Assembly (NCBI GenBank): GCA_026395275.1
Contig: JAPLZA010000078.1
Location: 4,050-12,213 of the forward strand
DNA length: 8,164 nt
Direction: 5' to 3'
From: Candidatus Staskawiczbacteria bacterium
GTDB lineage: Bacteria; Patescibacteriota; Minisyncoccia; Minisyncoccales; Staskawiczbacteraceae
Positions within the stretch are counted from its first letter, which is position 1. The number at the start of each line of letters is the position of its first letter. Positions 1-6,535 of this stretch are shown here, in pieces. The notes beneath the pieces were generated by a model, which ran no database searches, had not been told where the DNA came from, and worked only from the letters and a program-made list of their open reading frames with translations. Both the position numbers and the translations under genes were made by a program.

Positions 1-47
1 GGCGATCTTTCTTGTGGTTCATCTAGTTGTCTTGGTATTTCCGGCAT
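1..47 (-). CDS. Start of an unidentified gene overlapping the dnaX stop (5' fragment)
   Basis: An ATG at 47-45 shares one base with the dnaX TAA stop (TAATG), and the frame stays open to the window edge, giving MPEIPRQLDEPQERS. Only about 15 codons are visible, so no function can be assigned. The overlap suggests translational coupling (termination-reinitiation) with dnaX, so this would be the third gene of the gtrA-like/dnaX operon. There is no Shine-Dalgarno in the last bases of dnaX. The peptide is rich in Pro, Glu and Gln, resembling a disordered linker. The same frame is also open for at least 20 codons upstream of the ATG inside dnaX, so a -1 frameshift product is formally possible, but I see no classic slippery heptamer. 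Confidence 0.4.
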   Translation of the reverse strand, partial: MPEIPRQLDEPQERS

Positions 48-1153
48 TATTCTTTGTGGGTTATGTTTATTATTGCCAGCTCTAATGGTAGCTGGGAAAC
101 AGCAGAATATTTTATTTTGTTTTCTGCGTCTATAAAAAACTCTGTCATATTTTGTAGGTCTTTTTGAGTTAAATTTACGGTTTGAGATTTCATTTTTTCT
201 ATTTCAGCATTAGAAAGCCCGGAATTTTCTAAATTTAAAAAGTTTGGGTCTATTTTTAAAAGTAACTCCTGCCTTAAGTAAAAAATCAATGTTTTAGTAA
301 ATTCTTGCAAATCAACTCCATTATCTATTATAGAATTTAAAAACATAATTGCGTCCTTTGTATTTTTGGCAACAAGCAAATCCATAAATTTAGAAATCTC
401 TCCAACTTCAACAATCCCCAATAATTCTTTTATGTCTTCTGTTTTTATAGAGCCGGTTTTACCGGAAAAACTCAAACACTCATCCAATAAAGACTCTGCA
501 TCACGGAAAGATCCACGCGAATTCAACGCTATTAAAGACAACGCAGAATCATCAAACTTCACGTTTTCTTTTTTAGATATAAATTCCAATTTTTTAATAA
601 TTTCAGGCACGTGCAGGCGTTTGAAATCAAATTTCTGGCATCTTGATAAAATTGTCGGTAAAACCTTGTGAAGTTCTGTTGTAGCTAAAATAAAAATTGC
701 GTGAGCCGGGGGTTCTTCAAGAGTCTTCAGTAATGCATTAAAGGCAGACTTGCTAAGCTGATGGCATTCGTCAATTATAAATATTTTGTATTTTGATTTT
801 ACAGGAGAAAATTTTATTCCCTCTATCAAGCTCCTTACATCATCAACGCCTGTATGTGAAGCAGCATCAATTTCAATTAAATCAATTGAATTTCCTGCCA
901 TTATTTCCAAGCAAGAAGAGCATTTATTACAAGGTTCTGCTCCTTCAGGTTTCTCACAATTAATTGCTTTAGCAAATAACCTAGCAATTGTTGTTTTACC
1001 CGATCCTCTTGGCCCGGAAAACAAATAAGCATGAGAAATATTATTTCCTTTTATTGAATTAGTCAACGTCTGGACCACATGCTCTTGCCCAATCACCTCT
1101 TTAAAGCTCTGGGGTCTATATTTTCTATACAAAACTATGTTAGTGTTTGCCAT
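47..1153 (-). CDS. dnaX: DNA polymerase III subunit gamma/tau, short gamma-like form
   Basis: ATPase subunit of the clamp loader, which opens the beta sliding clamp and places it on primed DNA. The 368-residue protein begins with the family signature LYRKYRPQSFKEVIGQEHV. It has Walker A GPRGSGKTT (47-55), four zinc-binding cysteines (C66, C75, C78, C81), a Walker B DECH box (128-131) followed by LLKTLEEPP, sensor 1 around ATTE (157-160), the SRC arginine-finger motif (170-172), and a sensor 2-like GSFRDAESLLDE segment (214-225). A collar-like helical region follows to the end. This length matches domains I-III only; the linker and tau C-terminal domains that bind DnaB and the polymerase in E. 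coli are absent. The ATG lies 7 bp after the GtrA-like stop with no Shine-Dalgarno, so the two are probably one operon. Walker B has Cys where Val is common (DEVH). Confidence 0.96.
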   Translation of the reverse strand: MANTNIVLYRKYRPQSFKEVIGQEHVVQTLTNSIKGNNISHAYLFSGPRGSGKTTIARLFAKAINCEKPEGAEPCNKCSSCLEIMAGNSIDLIEIDAASHTGVDDVRSLIEGIKFSPVKSKYKIFIIDECHQLSKSAFNALLKTLEEPPAHAIFILATTELHKVLPTILSRCQKFDFKRLHVPEIIKKLEFISKKENVKFDDSALSLIALNSRGSFRDAESLLDECLSFSGKTGSIKTEDIKELLGIVEVGEISKFMDLLVAKNTKDAIMFLNSIIDNGVDLQEFTKTLIFYLRQELLLKIDPNFLNLENSGLSNAEIEKMKSQTVNLTQKDLQNMTEFFIDAENKIKYSAVSQLPLELAIINITHKE

Positions 1154-1160
1154 TTTTATT

Positions 1161-1736
1161 TTATTTTTTAAAAACTATAAATTTGTATCCTAAAAAATTC
1201 CACACTGAGGCAATTAACGCTGCAAATATTGTGCTTGATTCCCTCCAAATATCTGGCGTCATTGAAAATTGCGGACCCGTTATTGCTGTGAAATAATTGA
1301 AAGAAATCAAATTTATAGCTAGTCCTACCACTGTTATCAGAAAAAATTGAGTTATCTCTTTTTTAATACCATCTTTTTGCGGTTTTTCAAATCCCCAATA
1401 CTTATTCCACCAAAATTTTAAAAAAGTGGCAGCTAAAAAAGAGATTGATTTAGATATTAATGAAAAATTTGTCAGTTGAAACAATAATTGGAAAACTTTT
1501 ATATCAACAACATCGGCAGCAGCGCCCGCTAAAGCAAATTTCCCGACCTGTCTGACAAAAAGTTGCTTCCTGCCAATAATATCAGCCAGCCACAAGCCCA
1601 AAACAGCCAAAACTGGCAAGGCAAACAATAAAACCAAACTGTACCTGCGTAAATTATATTTTGCCAAAAAGTCATCACACACCCATGCAACCGACAATCC
1701 TGATATTATTGCAAAAATTATATCGTTTTTTTTCAT
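1161..1736 (-). CDS. GtrA-like multi-pass membrane protein
   Basis: A 191-residue integral membrane protein. The GtrA/DPMS-type domain spans roughly 60-191: FVRQVGKFALAGAAADVVD opens it, FLKFWWNKYWGFEK (105-118) is the conserved aromatic cytoplasmic segment between the two helix pairs, and the end reads WNFLGYKFIVFKK, the typical closing signature. About four membrane helices fall in this part. GtrA-family proteins are thought to move or present polyprenyl-phosphate-linked sugars for cell-surface glycosylation; the substrate here cannot be read. Odd points are an extra N-terminal region (about 1-58) with two further hydrophobic segments, and its place directly before dnaX, which looks like genome compaction rather than shared function. 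The ATG at 1736 is the first in frame after the 90-bp divergent gap to the phosphatidyltransferase gene. I see no convincing promoter or Shine-Dalgarno on this strand. Confidence 0.85.
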   Translation of the reverse strand: MKKNDIIFAIISGLSVAWVCDDFLAKYNLRRYSLVLLFALPVLAVLGLWLADIIGRKQLFVRQVGKFALAGAAADVVDIKVFQLLFQLTNFSLISKSISFLAATFLKFWWNKYWGFEKPQKDGIKKEITQFFLITVVGLAINLISFNYFTAITGPQFSMTPDIWRESSTIFAALIASVWNFLGYKFIVFKK

Positions 1737-1771
1737 CTTATTGAAATAAGTTTACCATAACCGTGTCGCTA

Positions 1772-1800
1772 TTAACAAGCGCAATAAAATCTGCTATGAT
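1772..1800 (+). promoter_or_regulatory. Sigma70-type promoter for the phosphatidyltransferase-cysS operon
   Basis: TTAACA at 1772-1777 (one mismatch to the -35 consensus), a 17-bp spacer, and TATGAT at 1795-1800 (one mismatch) preceded by TG at 1792-1793, an extended -10. Transcription would start near 1807, leaving a leader of about 20 nt before the ATG at 1827. The site lies in the 90-bp divergent gap with the GtrA-like gene. Predicted by eye. Confidence 0.65.
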
Positions 1801-1826
1801 ATACCAATTAACAATAATTTAAAAAA

Positions 1827-2468
1827 ATGAGGAACTATTTTGATAATTTAGGAGCTACATTACAAAAAATAAGCCTTTGGAAGGATAACGTCCTTCTTTC
1901 TTTAATAAGGCCTTGGTGGAATAAAAAAATCACGCCAAACCATGTGACATATGTAAGAATTGTCATAGGCATTGTTTTGCTCATTTTACTTTTTGGTTTT
2001 GGCATTGATAATAAAATTTTAATACTTTCTCTTTTCTGTCTGGGCGGAATAACAGATCTTATCGACGGCCCAATTGCCAGAGGCTTTAATATGGTCACAA
2101 ATTTTGGAGCAACCCTAGATGTCACAGCCGACAGATTTTTAATTGTGCCTATTGCAGTTTACAGTCTTTGGGCAACTCAAAAGCCCTTACTTTTGGTGTT
2201 ATTCCTGACCGAAATACTAAATGCTGCCGTGGTAACATATTACAAGAAAAAAATACCTCACATAGAATCAAATATTTTTGGGAAAACTAAAATATTTTTA
2301 ATGGTAATTGTTTTTATAATAATTTTAATAATCTGGCCAAGCACAACTTTACCTGCTTTTCTTGTGTACACCTTATGGGTTTCTGTTTTATTCTCGCTTC
2401 TTAGCGTTACCGCGTGGATGTTGGAACTAAAAGATAAAGGCCATTTTAAAAAATCTACATCTAAATAA
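1827..2468 (+). CDS. CDP-alcohol phosphatidyltransferase family membrane enzyme
   Basis: Transfers a phosphatidyl group from CDP-diacylglycerol to an alcohol acceptor in the membrane, making phospholipid. The full family signature is present: D77-x2-D80-G81-x2-A84-R85-x8-G94-x3-D98-x3-D102, whose Asp residues bind the two catalytic metal ions. An N-terminal amphipathic stretch and KKITPNHVTYVRI (33-45) lead into the first membrane helix, as in phosphatidylglycerophosphate synthases. About six hydrophobic segments follow and the C-terminus is Lys-rich. At 213 residues the length suits PgsA-like enzymes, and glycerol-3-phosphate is a plausible acceptor, but family members using inositol phosphate or other alcohols share the motif, so no symbol is given. 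The gene is first in an operon with cysS, which starts 3 bp after its stop. There is no Shine-Dalgarno; the leader ends in an A-rich run. Confidence 0.92.
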   Translation: MRNYFDNLGATLQKISLWKDNVLLSLIRPWWNKKITPNHVTYVRIVIGIVLLILLFGFGIDNKILILSLFCLGGITDLIDGPIARGFNMVTNFGATLDVTADRFLIVPIAVYSLWATQKPLLLVLFLTEILNAAVVTYYKKKIPHIESNIFGKTKIFLMVIVFIIILIIWPSTTLPAFLVYTLWVSVLFSLLSVTAWMLELKDKGHFKKSTSK

Positions 2469-2471
2469 ATT

Positions 2472-3866
2472 ATGAAAATATATAATACGCTTTCAGGAAA
2501 AAAAGAAGAATTTAAGCCAATAAAAAACAAAACGGTGAATCTTTTTGTCTGTGGCCCTACTGTTTATGACTATTCGCACATAGGACACGACAGAAATTAT
2601 ATTGTTTTCGATTCTTTTGTAAAATATTTAAAATACCAAGGTTTTAAAGTTTTTTATTTGCAGAATATAACCGATATAGATGATAAAATTATTGCTCGCG
2701 CAAGAGAAAAAGATGTTTCGCCGAAAGATTTAGCATTGGCCTTTGAAAAAGAATACTTAAAAGATATGAAAACTTTGGGGGTTAATAGTGTTTCAAAATA
2801 TGCCAGAGCCACAGACCACATAAAAGAAATAATAAACCAGGTTAAAAAACTTCAAGAAAAAGATTTTGCTTATAAAATTGACGGCGATGGCATTTATTTT
2901 AATATTGCTAAATTTAAAAATTATGGCAAATTAGCCGGCAGAACTTCCCTTGACGCAGAAGACGCGGTTTCCAGAATAGATTACAGCAAAGATAAAAAAA
3001 ACAGGGGAGATTTTTGTTTATGGAAGTTTTCCTTTTCAGAATCAGAACCGTCATGGCCGGCACCATTCGGCCAGGGTCGCCCAGGCTGGCACATTGAAGA
3101 TACTGCTATTACAGAAAAGTTTTTTGGCCCTCAATATGATATACATGGCGGAGCCCGAGATTTAATTTTCCCCCATCACGAAGCAGAAATAGCTCAAATG
3201 GAGGCTGCTTCAGGTAAATCTCCTTTAGTAAAATATTGGATGCATGTGGGTTTTCTGACGGTAAACGGACAAAAGATGTCTAAATCTGTTGGAAATTTTA
3301 TAACAATAAGCGACTTTTTGAAAAGATGCCCGGCAAATTATTTGAGATTTTTTGTAGCTAAAAGCCTATGGCGTTCACCCATAGATTATTCCGAATCTTT
3401 ACTTATAGAAATTCGCGCAACAGTTGAAAAAATGGAAGAGTTTTTGAGAAGAATTAAGTTGCAAAAATCTACAAAATCGGCAAAAGAAGTAAATACTTTA
3501 ATCAAAAACCTTAAAAACGATTTTTTCAAGGAATTAGAGGATGATTTTAATACTCCACAGGCATTTGCAGTTTTATTTGATTTTATGAAAAAAATTAACC
3601 AGTTTTTAGACATAAACCCTATTTCAAAAAAACAAGCTGGTGATATTTATAAGTTTTTTCAGGAAATAGATAAAATTTTTGGGATTGTTGACTTTAAAAA
3701 AGTAAATAAAACTGTTCCAGCTGAAATAAAAAAACTCGTTAAAGAACGAGAACTACACCGAAAAAACAAAGAATGGCAAAAAGCAGACCAAGCAAGAATG
3801 GAAATTGAAAAGCAAGGATTTGTTGTTCAAGACTCAGAAAACGGTCCAGTTATAAAAAGCATCTAA
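2472..3866 (+). CDS. cysS: Cysteinyl-tRNA synthetase
   Basis: Cytosolic class I aminoacyl-tRNA synthetase charging tRNA-Cys with cysteine. At 464 residues it is full length (E. coli 461). In order: CGPTVYDYSHIGH (27-39) carrying zinc ligand C27 and the HIGH motif; NITDIDDKI (65-73); EPSWPAPFGQGRPGWHIE (192-209); DIHGGARDLIFPHHEAEIAQ (223-242) with ligands H235 and E239; KMSKS (268-272); then the helical anticodon-recognition region with DDFNTPQAFAVLFD (357-370), and a C-terminal domain with the usual RxxKxWxxADxxR pattern (430-442). One active-site zinc ligand differs: the position matching E. coli C209 is D210 (HIEDTAI instead of HIECSAM), while the other three ligands are kept. The ATG is 3 bp after the upstream stop with no Shine-Dalgarno, implying cotranscription and coupled translation. 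No clear terminator follows on this strand. Confidence 0.97.
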   Translation: MKIYNTLSGKKEEFKPIKNKTVNLFVCGPTVYDYSHIGHDRNYIVFDSFVKYLKYQGFKVFYLQNITDIDDKIIARAREKDVSPKDLALAFEKEYLKDMKTLGVNSVSKYARATDHIKEIINQVKKLQEKDFAYKIDGDGIYFNIAKFKNYGKLAGRTSLDAEDAVSRIDYSKDKKNRGDFCLWKFSFSESEPSWPAPFGQGRPGWHIEDTAITEKFFGPQYDIHGGARDLIFPHHEAEIAQMEAASGKSPLVKYWMHVGFLTVNGQKMSKSVGNFITISDFLKRCPANYLRFFVAKSLWRSPIDYSESLLIEIRATVEKMEEFLRRIKLQKSTKSAKEVNTLIKNLKNDFFKELEDDFNTPQAFAVLFDFMKKINQFLDINPISKKQAGDIYKFFQEIDKIFGIVDFKKVNKTVPAEIKKLVKERELHRKNKEWQKADQARMEIEKQGFVVQDSENGPVIKSI

Positions 3867-3953
3867 TTTTGTTCCCCATTCTCCTCTCGTTTATCAATTA
3901 AAAACACCCTTACATACTCCAGTTTGTAAGTATATCCTGTGTTAGTTCGCGTT

Positions 3954-3971
3954 GGTTGTCACGCGACAACC
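3954..3971. repeat. Short perfect inverted repeat downstream of cysS
   Basis: GGTTGTC (3954-3960), loop ACGC, GACAACC (3965-3971): a 7-bp perfect stem. No T-run follows on either strand, so it is not a canonical terminator, though it may mark the 3' end of the cysS message. An alternative stem GCGT/ACGC (3949-3952 with 3961-3964) would use part of the same bases. A second weaker inverted repeat, CTTACA/TGTAAG, sits at 3909-3914 and 3925-3930. Nothing else is recognisable between cysS and the terminator of the small gene. Confidence 0.45.
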
Positions 3972-3994
3972 TGAAATAATTGAGTACGCCATAG

Positions 3995-4055
3995 AAAAAA
4001 TAAAAAAAGAAAGCCGTTTGAGAGACCTTTTTGTGAAAAAATCCCAATCGGCTTT
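3995..4055 (-). terminator. Intrinsic terminator of the small minus-strand gene
   Basis: Read on the minus strand, AAAGCCG (4055-4049) pairs with CGGCTTT (4016-4010). After one C comes a run of seven T, then A and six more T (4008-3995). The 32-nt loop has its own weak pairing (TTTTT/AAAAA). The T-rich tail occurs only on the minus-strand side, so it terminates transcription from the 83-residue gene whose stop is about 28 nt upstream. Confidence 0.7.
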
Positions 4056-4083
4056 TGCAATTAACTGACACGTAGGCGTTGGT

Positions 4084-4335
4084 CTACGAGCCCAAAGTCC
4101 CCTCAAAACATCCGGGCGGAAGTTCAACTTTTGTATGATCGGCTTCTTGCTTTGATACATAGGGGCCATGGATTTCTCCATGCGAAAAAACGTTAGATAT
4201 TCCGCTAAGTGTCCCCTCAATATCACTATCTGCTATTTCGGCGCTGTCGGCTTGAGTTAAACACCTCGAAAGGCCGTATTTGCAAGTATTATTCTTTCCG
4301 ACACAATCGCCGATAAATTTGAAATACCAATTCAT
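4084..4335 (-). CDS. Unrecognised small protein, 83 residues, with strong ribosome binding site
   Basis: I do not recognise the family. The case for a real gene is contextual: an ATG at 4335 preceded by GGAGGA with an 8-nt spacer, an open frame ending in TAG, an intrinsic terminator about 28 nt beyond the stop, and no larger gene on the other strand. The protein starts MNWYFKFIGDC, has four cysteines (C11, C18, C25, C76), no membrane segment or signal peptide, an acidic middle, and the motif EGTL twice (40-43 and 78-81), encoded by similar DNA. The cysteines at 11, 18 and 25 are evenly spaced and could bind metal or form disulfides; that is inference. Its base composition is less AT-rich than its neighbours, a possible sign of transfer. 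It is divergent from dnaB. TTGACG at 4400-4395 could be its -35 box, but the matching -10 is poor. An overlapping frame at 3942-4226 is treated as a shadow. Confidence 0.6.
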   Translation of the reverse strand: MNWYFKFIGDCVGKNNTCKYGLSRCLTQADSAEIADSDIEGTLSGISNVFSHGEIHGPYVSKQEADHTKVELPPGCFEGTLGS

Positions 4336-4343
4336 CTTAATAG

Positions 4344-4349
4344 TCCTCC
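4344..4349 (-). promoter_or_regulatory. Strong Shine-Dalgarno of the small gene
   Basis: GGAGGA on the minus strand, 8 nt before the ATG at 4335. It is the only convincing Shine-Dalgarno in the window; the visible starts of dnaX, gtrA-like, the phosphatidyltransferase, cysS, dnaB and recR have none. It fixes the start of the 83-residue reading frame. Confidence 0.75.
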
Positions 4350-4356
4350 ATTTGTG

Positions 4357-4386
4357 TTAAGAACTATTTAAATCTTTACATATAAT
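4357..4386 (+). promoter_or_regulatory. Probable promoter for dnaB-recR
   Basis: TTAAGA at 4357-4362 (four of six matches to the -35 consensus), an 18-bp spacer, and a perfect TATAAT at 4381-4386. The start site would be near 4393-4395, giving a leader of about 55 nt before dnaB with no Shine-Dalgarno. It lies in the 115-bp gap between dnaB and the divergent small gene. Predicted by eye; the -35 box is weak. Confidence 0.5.
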
Positions 4387-4450
4387 TTTATACACGTCAA
4401 GGGCTTTACCTGTCCTTTTGGTTTTGGTAATGTTAAATATAAATTAAGTT

Positions 4451-5803
4451 ATGGCAAAAGAATTAGTAGATAAATTACCTCCTCAGAATAATGAAGCAGA
4501 GCAATCTCTGTTGGGGTGTTTAATGTTAGACAAAAACGCAATTGTGAAAGTTGTCGATTTTATAAAAGCCGAAGATTTTTACAAAAGTATCCACCAAGAC
4601 ATTTATCAGGCAATGGCCGACCTTTATGAAAAAGCCGACCCAATTGATATTCTTTCGGTTTCAGCCAGGTTAAAAGAAAGAAATAAATTAGAAGATATAG
4701 GAGGTTCTGCATACTTAAGCTCTTTAATTAACAGTGTTCCAACTGCAACTCACGTTTATAATTACGCAAAAATTGTCAGACAAAAGAAAATTTTAAGAGA
4801 TTTAATTTCCGCTTCCGAAGAAATTGGACTTTCTGCTTTTGATGAATCAGAAGAAGTTGATATTTTACTTGATAAAGCAGAAAAAACAGTTTTTGGAATT
4901 GGTCAAAGATCCTTAACTCAAACTTTTTTACCCATAAAAGACATTTTGTCTGATACTTTTGAAAGATTAGATGATTTATCAAAAAACCAGGGTAAAATGC
5001 GCGGAGTTCCAACCGGGTTTACAGATTTAGATAAAAAACTTGGAGGTTTGCAGAAGTCTGACTTAATAATTCTGGCGGCAAGGCCTTCAATGGGAAAAAC
5101 TTCTTTAGCCCTAGATATTGCCAGAAATGTAGCAGTTTTAGAGAATAAACCAGTGGGATTATTCAGCCTTGAAATGTCTAAAGACCAATTAGCCGACAGA
5201 TTGTTAGCTGGTTTGGCAAATATTAACTTGTGGAATTTAAGAAATGGCAGGCTTGTGCAAGATGATTATTCAAGATTACAGCATGCCATGGGAAGCTTGT
5301 CTGAATCACCTCTATATATAGATGACGCCGGCTCTGTAAATATACTTCAAATAAGAGCCATGGCGCGCAGATTGCAAGCAAATAAAGGATTGTCTTTGAT
5401 TGTTATAGATTATTTGCAGTTAATGGAACCAATGAACAGATTTGCCTCGCCTGTTCAGCAGGTTACAGAAAACTCCAGAGCTTTAAAAATGTTAGCTAAA
5501 GAGTTAAACATTCCGGTGCTGGTGCTTTCACAGTTATCTCGCGCGGTTGAGCAACGCACTCCATCTATACCAAAACTTTCAGACTTAAGAGAATCCGGGG
5601 CAATTGAACAAGATGCTGACGTTGTGCTTATGATTTACAGAGAAGATAAATATTCCGAAAACAGCCTTAACCCAAATATCGCGAAAATAATGATTGAAAA
5701 ACACAGAAATGGACCAACTGGAGGCATTGATTTATTCTTTGATGAAAATAGAGTTAGTTTCAGAAACCTTGATAAAAACGAATACACCCCTGAATCAAAC
5801 TAA
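4451..5803 (+). CDS. dnaB: Replicative DNA helicase DnaB
   Basis: Hexameric 5'-3' helicase that unwinds DNA at the replication fork. The 450 residues have the normal layout: an N-terminal helical domain opening with PPQNNEAEQSLLGCLM (10-25) and including SSLINSVPTATHVYNYA (90-106), a linker helix region (about 155-185), then the RecA-like motor starting at RGVPTGFTDLDKKLGGL (184-200). The motor carries Walker A ARPSMGKTS (210-218), the catalytic glutamate in FSLEMS (E241), Walker B LIVIDYLQLM (316-325, D320), LSQLSRAVEQR (359-369), SDLRESGAIEQDADVV (377-392), and HRNGPTG (418-424) with the arginine finger R419. There is no intein insertion. It is first in a two-gene operon with recR, 5 bp apart. 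The ATG matches the usual start just before the EAEQSLLG block. Confidence 0.98.
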   Translation: MAKELVDKLPPQNNEAEQSLLGCLMLDKNAIVKVVDFIKAEDFYKSIHQDIYQAMADLYEKADPIDILSVSARLKERNKLEDIGGSAYLSSLINSVPTATHVYNYAKIVRQKKILRDLISASEEIGLSAFDESEEVDILLDKAEKTVFGIGQRSLTQTFLPIKDILSDTFERLDDLSKNQGKMRGVPTGFTDLDKKLGGLQKSDLIILAARPSMGKTSLALDIARNVAVLENKPVGLFSLEMSKDQLADRLLAGLANINLWNLRNGRLVQDDYSRLQHAMGSLSESPLYIDDAGSVNILQIRAMARRLQANKGLSLIVIDYLQLMEPMNRFASPVQQVTENSRALKMLAKELNIPVLVLSQLSRAVEQRTPSIPKLSDLRESGAIEQDADVVLMIYREDKYSENSLNPNIAKIMIEKHRNGPTGGIDLFFDENRVSFRNLDKNEYTPESN

Positions 5804-5808
5804 ACAAA

Positions 5809-6414
5809 ATGGATTCAATAGATAAACTTGTAGCTATTCTTAAAAATTTTCCAACGGTTGGCTCACGAACAGCCGGCCGTTTTGTTTACTATTTAATGAA
5901 ATTACCAAAAGAAAGAACAGATGAACTAATTGGTGCTATTTTGGAATTAAAAAACAAAATAAAATTATGCGAAATGTGCTTCCAGCCCTACGAAGCTTCA
6001 GCGAAGGAGGGTTTATGTAATATATGTTCAAGCACATCAAGAAATAAAAATTTACTCTGCATAATTGAGAAAGAAACTGATTTGGCCTCGCTTGAAAGCA
6101 CTAAAAAATATAATGGTTTATATTTTATACTTGGCGGAACAGTTGCCACAATGAAAAAAGAAGACATAGACCAACTAAGAATAGAACAGTTAAAAAACAG
6201 AATTAAAGGAAACAATTTTACAGAAATAATAGTTGCTTTAAACCCAACTCCAGAAGGACGAACAACCTCAGTTTTAGTGGAACAAACTATAAAAGAACTG
6301 GGTTTATCCCCTGCCCTTAAAATTACCCATTTAGCGCGCGGAATTCCTGTTGGCGGCGAGCTTGAATATGCTGATGAAGAAACCTTAGAATCCGCCCTCG
6401 AAGGCCGTAAGTAA
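5809..6414 (+). CDS. recR: Recombination mediator RecR
   Basis: Works with RecO (and RecF) to load RecA onto single-stranded DNA during gap repair; it forms rings or clamps on DNA. At 201 residues it matches the family (about 200). An N-terminal helix-hairpin-helix covers about 1-50 (FPTVGSRTAGRF, 14-25). The zinc finger is C54-x2-C57-x12-C70-x2-C73. The Toprim domain runs from LLCIIEKETDLASLE to about 175 with YNGLYFILGG and ALNPTPEGRTTS. The Walker-B-like C-terminus LARGIPVGGELEYADEETL ends in ALEGRK. ALNPTPEGRTTS departs from the commoner ATNPTxEGEATA, with Arg in place of the second Glu. In many bacteria recR follows dnaX and ybaB; here it follows dnaB, with dnaX on the other strand about 4.7 kb away. 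No Shine-Dalgarno. A hairpin terminator follows the stop. Confidence 0.96.
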   Translation: MDSIDKLVAILKNFPTVGSRTAGRFVYYLMKLPKERTDELIGAILELKNKIKLCEMCFQPYEASAKEGLCNICSSTSRNKNLLCIIEKETDLASLESTKKYNGLYFILGGTVATMKKEDIDQLRIEQLKNRIKGNNFTEIIVALNPTPEGRTTSVLVEQTIKELGLSPALKITHLARGIPVGGELEYADEETLESALEGRK

Positions 6415-6429
6415 TTTCAATAAAAAAAT

Positions 6430-6451
6430 AAACCGCTAAATGCGGTTTTTT
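6430..6451. terminator. Bidirectional hairpin terminator after recR
   Basis: AACCGC (6431-6436), loop TAAAT, GCGGTT (6442-6447), then a T-run to 6451 on the plus strand. It starts about 16 nt after the recR stop, so it ends the dnaB-recR message. Read on the minus strand, the same stem is followed by a long T-rich stretch (6430-6421), so it can also back up termination of the convergent RNA gene. Confidence 0.8.
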
Positions 6452-6455
6452 GTGT

Positions 6456-6535
6456 AAAAAAAGGGCGCCGAGAGCTGACTGTCCCTTTTCCGCTACCCTT
6501 TTGGGGCATGCGGGAGGTGTCGAGCCACTCGGCGC
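6456..6535 (-). terminator. 3' hairpin domain and U-tract of the structured RNA
   Basis: On the minus strand GCGCCGAG (6535-6528) pairs perfectly with CTCGGCGC (6472-6465), followed by CC and seven T (6462-6456). The 55-nt interior holds another hairpin, CCGC..CCC with GGG..GCGG and an A-rich loop. It reads as an intrinsic terminator with an elaborate loop, or as the RNA's own 3' structural domain doubling as terminator. Confidence 0.6.

Noticed and set aside
366..1028. Plus-strand open frames opposite dnaX
   Set aside because: They are shadows of dnaX, with no starts, ribosome sites or recognisable domains.
3942..4226. A 94-residue minus-strand frame overlapping the small gene
   Set aside because: It starts inside the 83-residue gene, has no ribosome site and reads through the terminator hairpin and T-tract.
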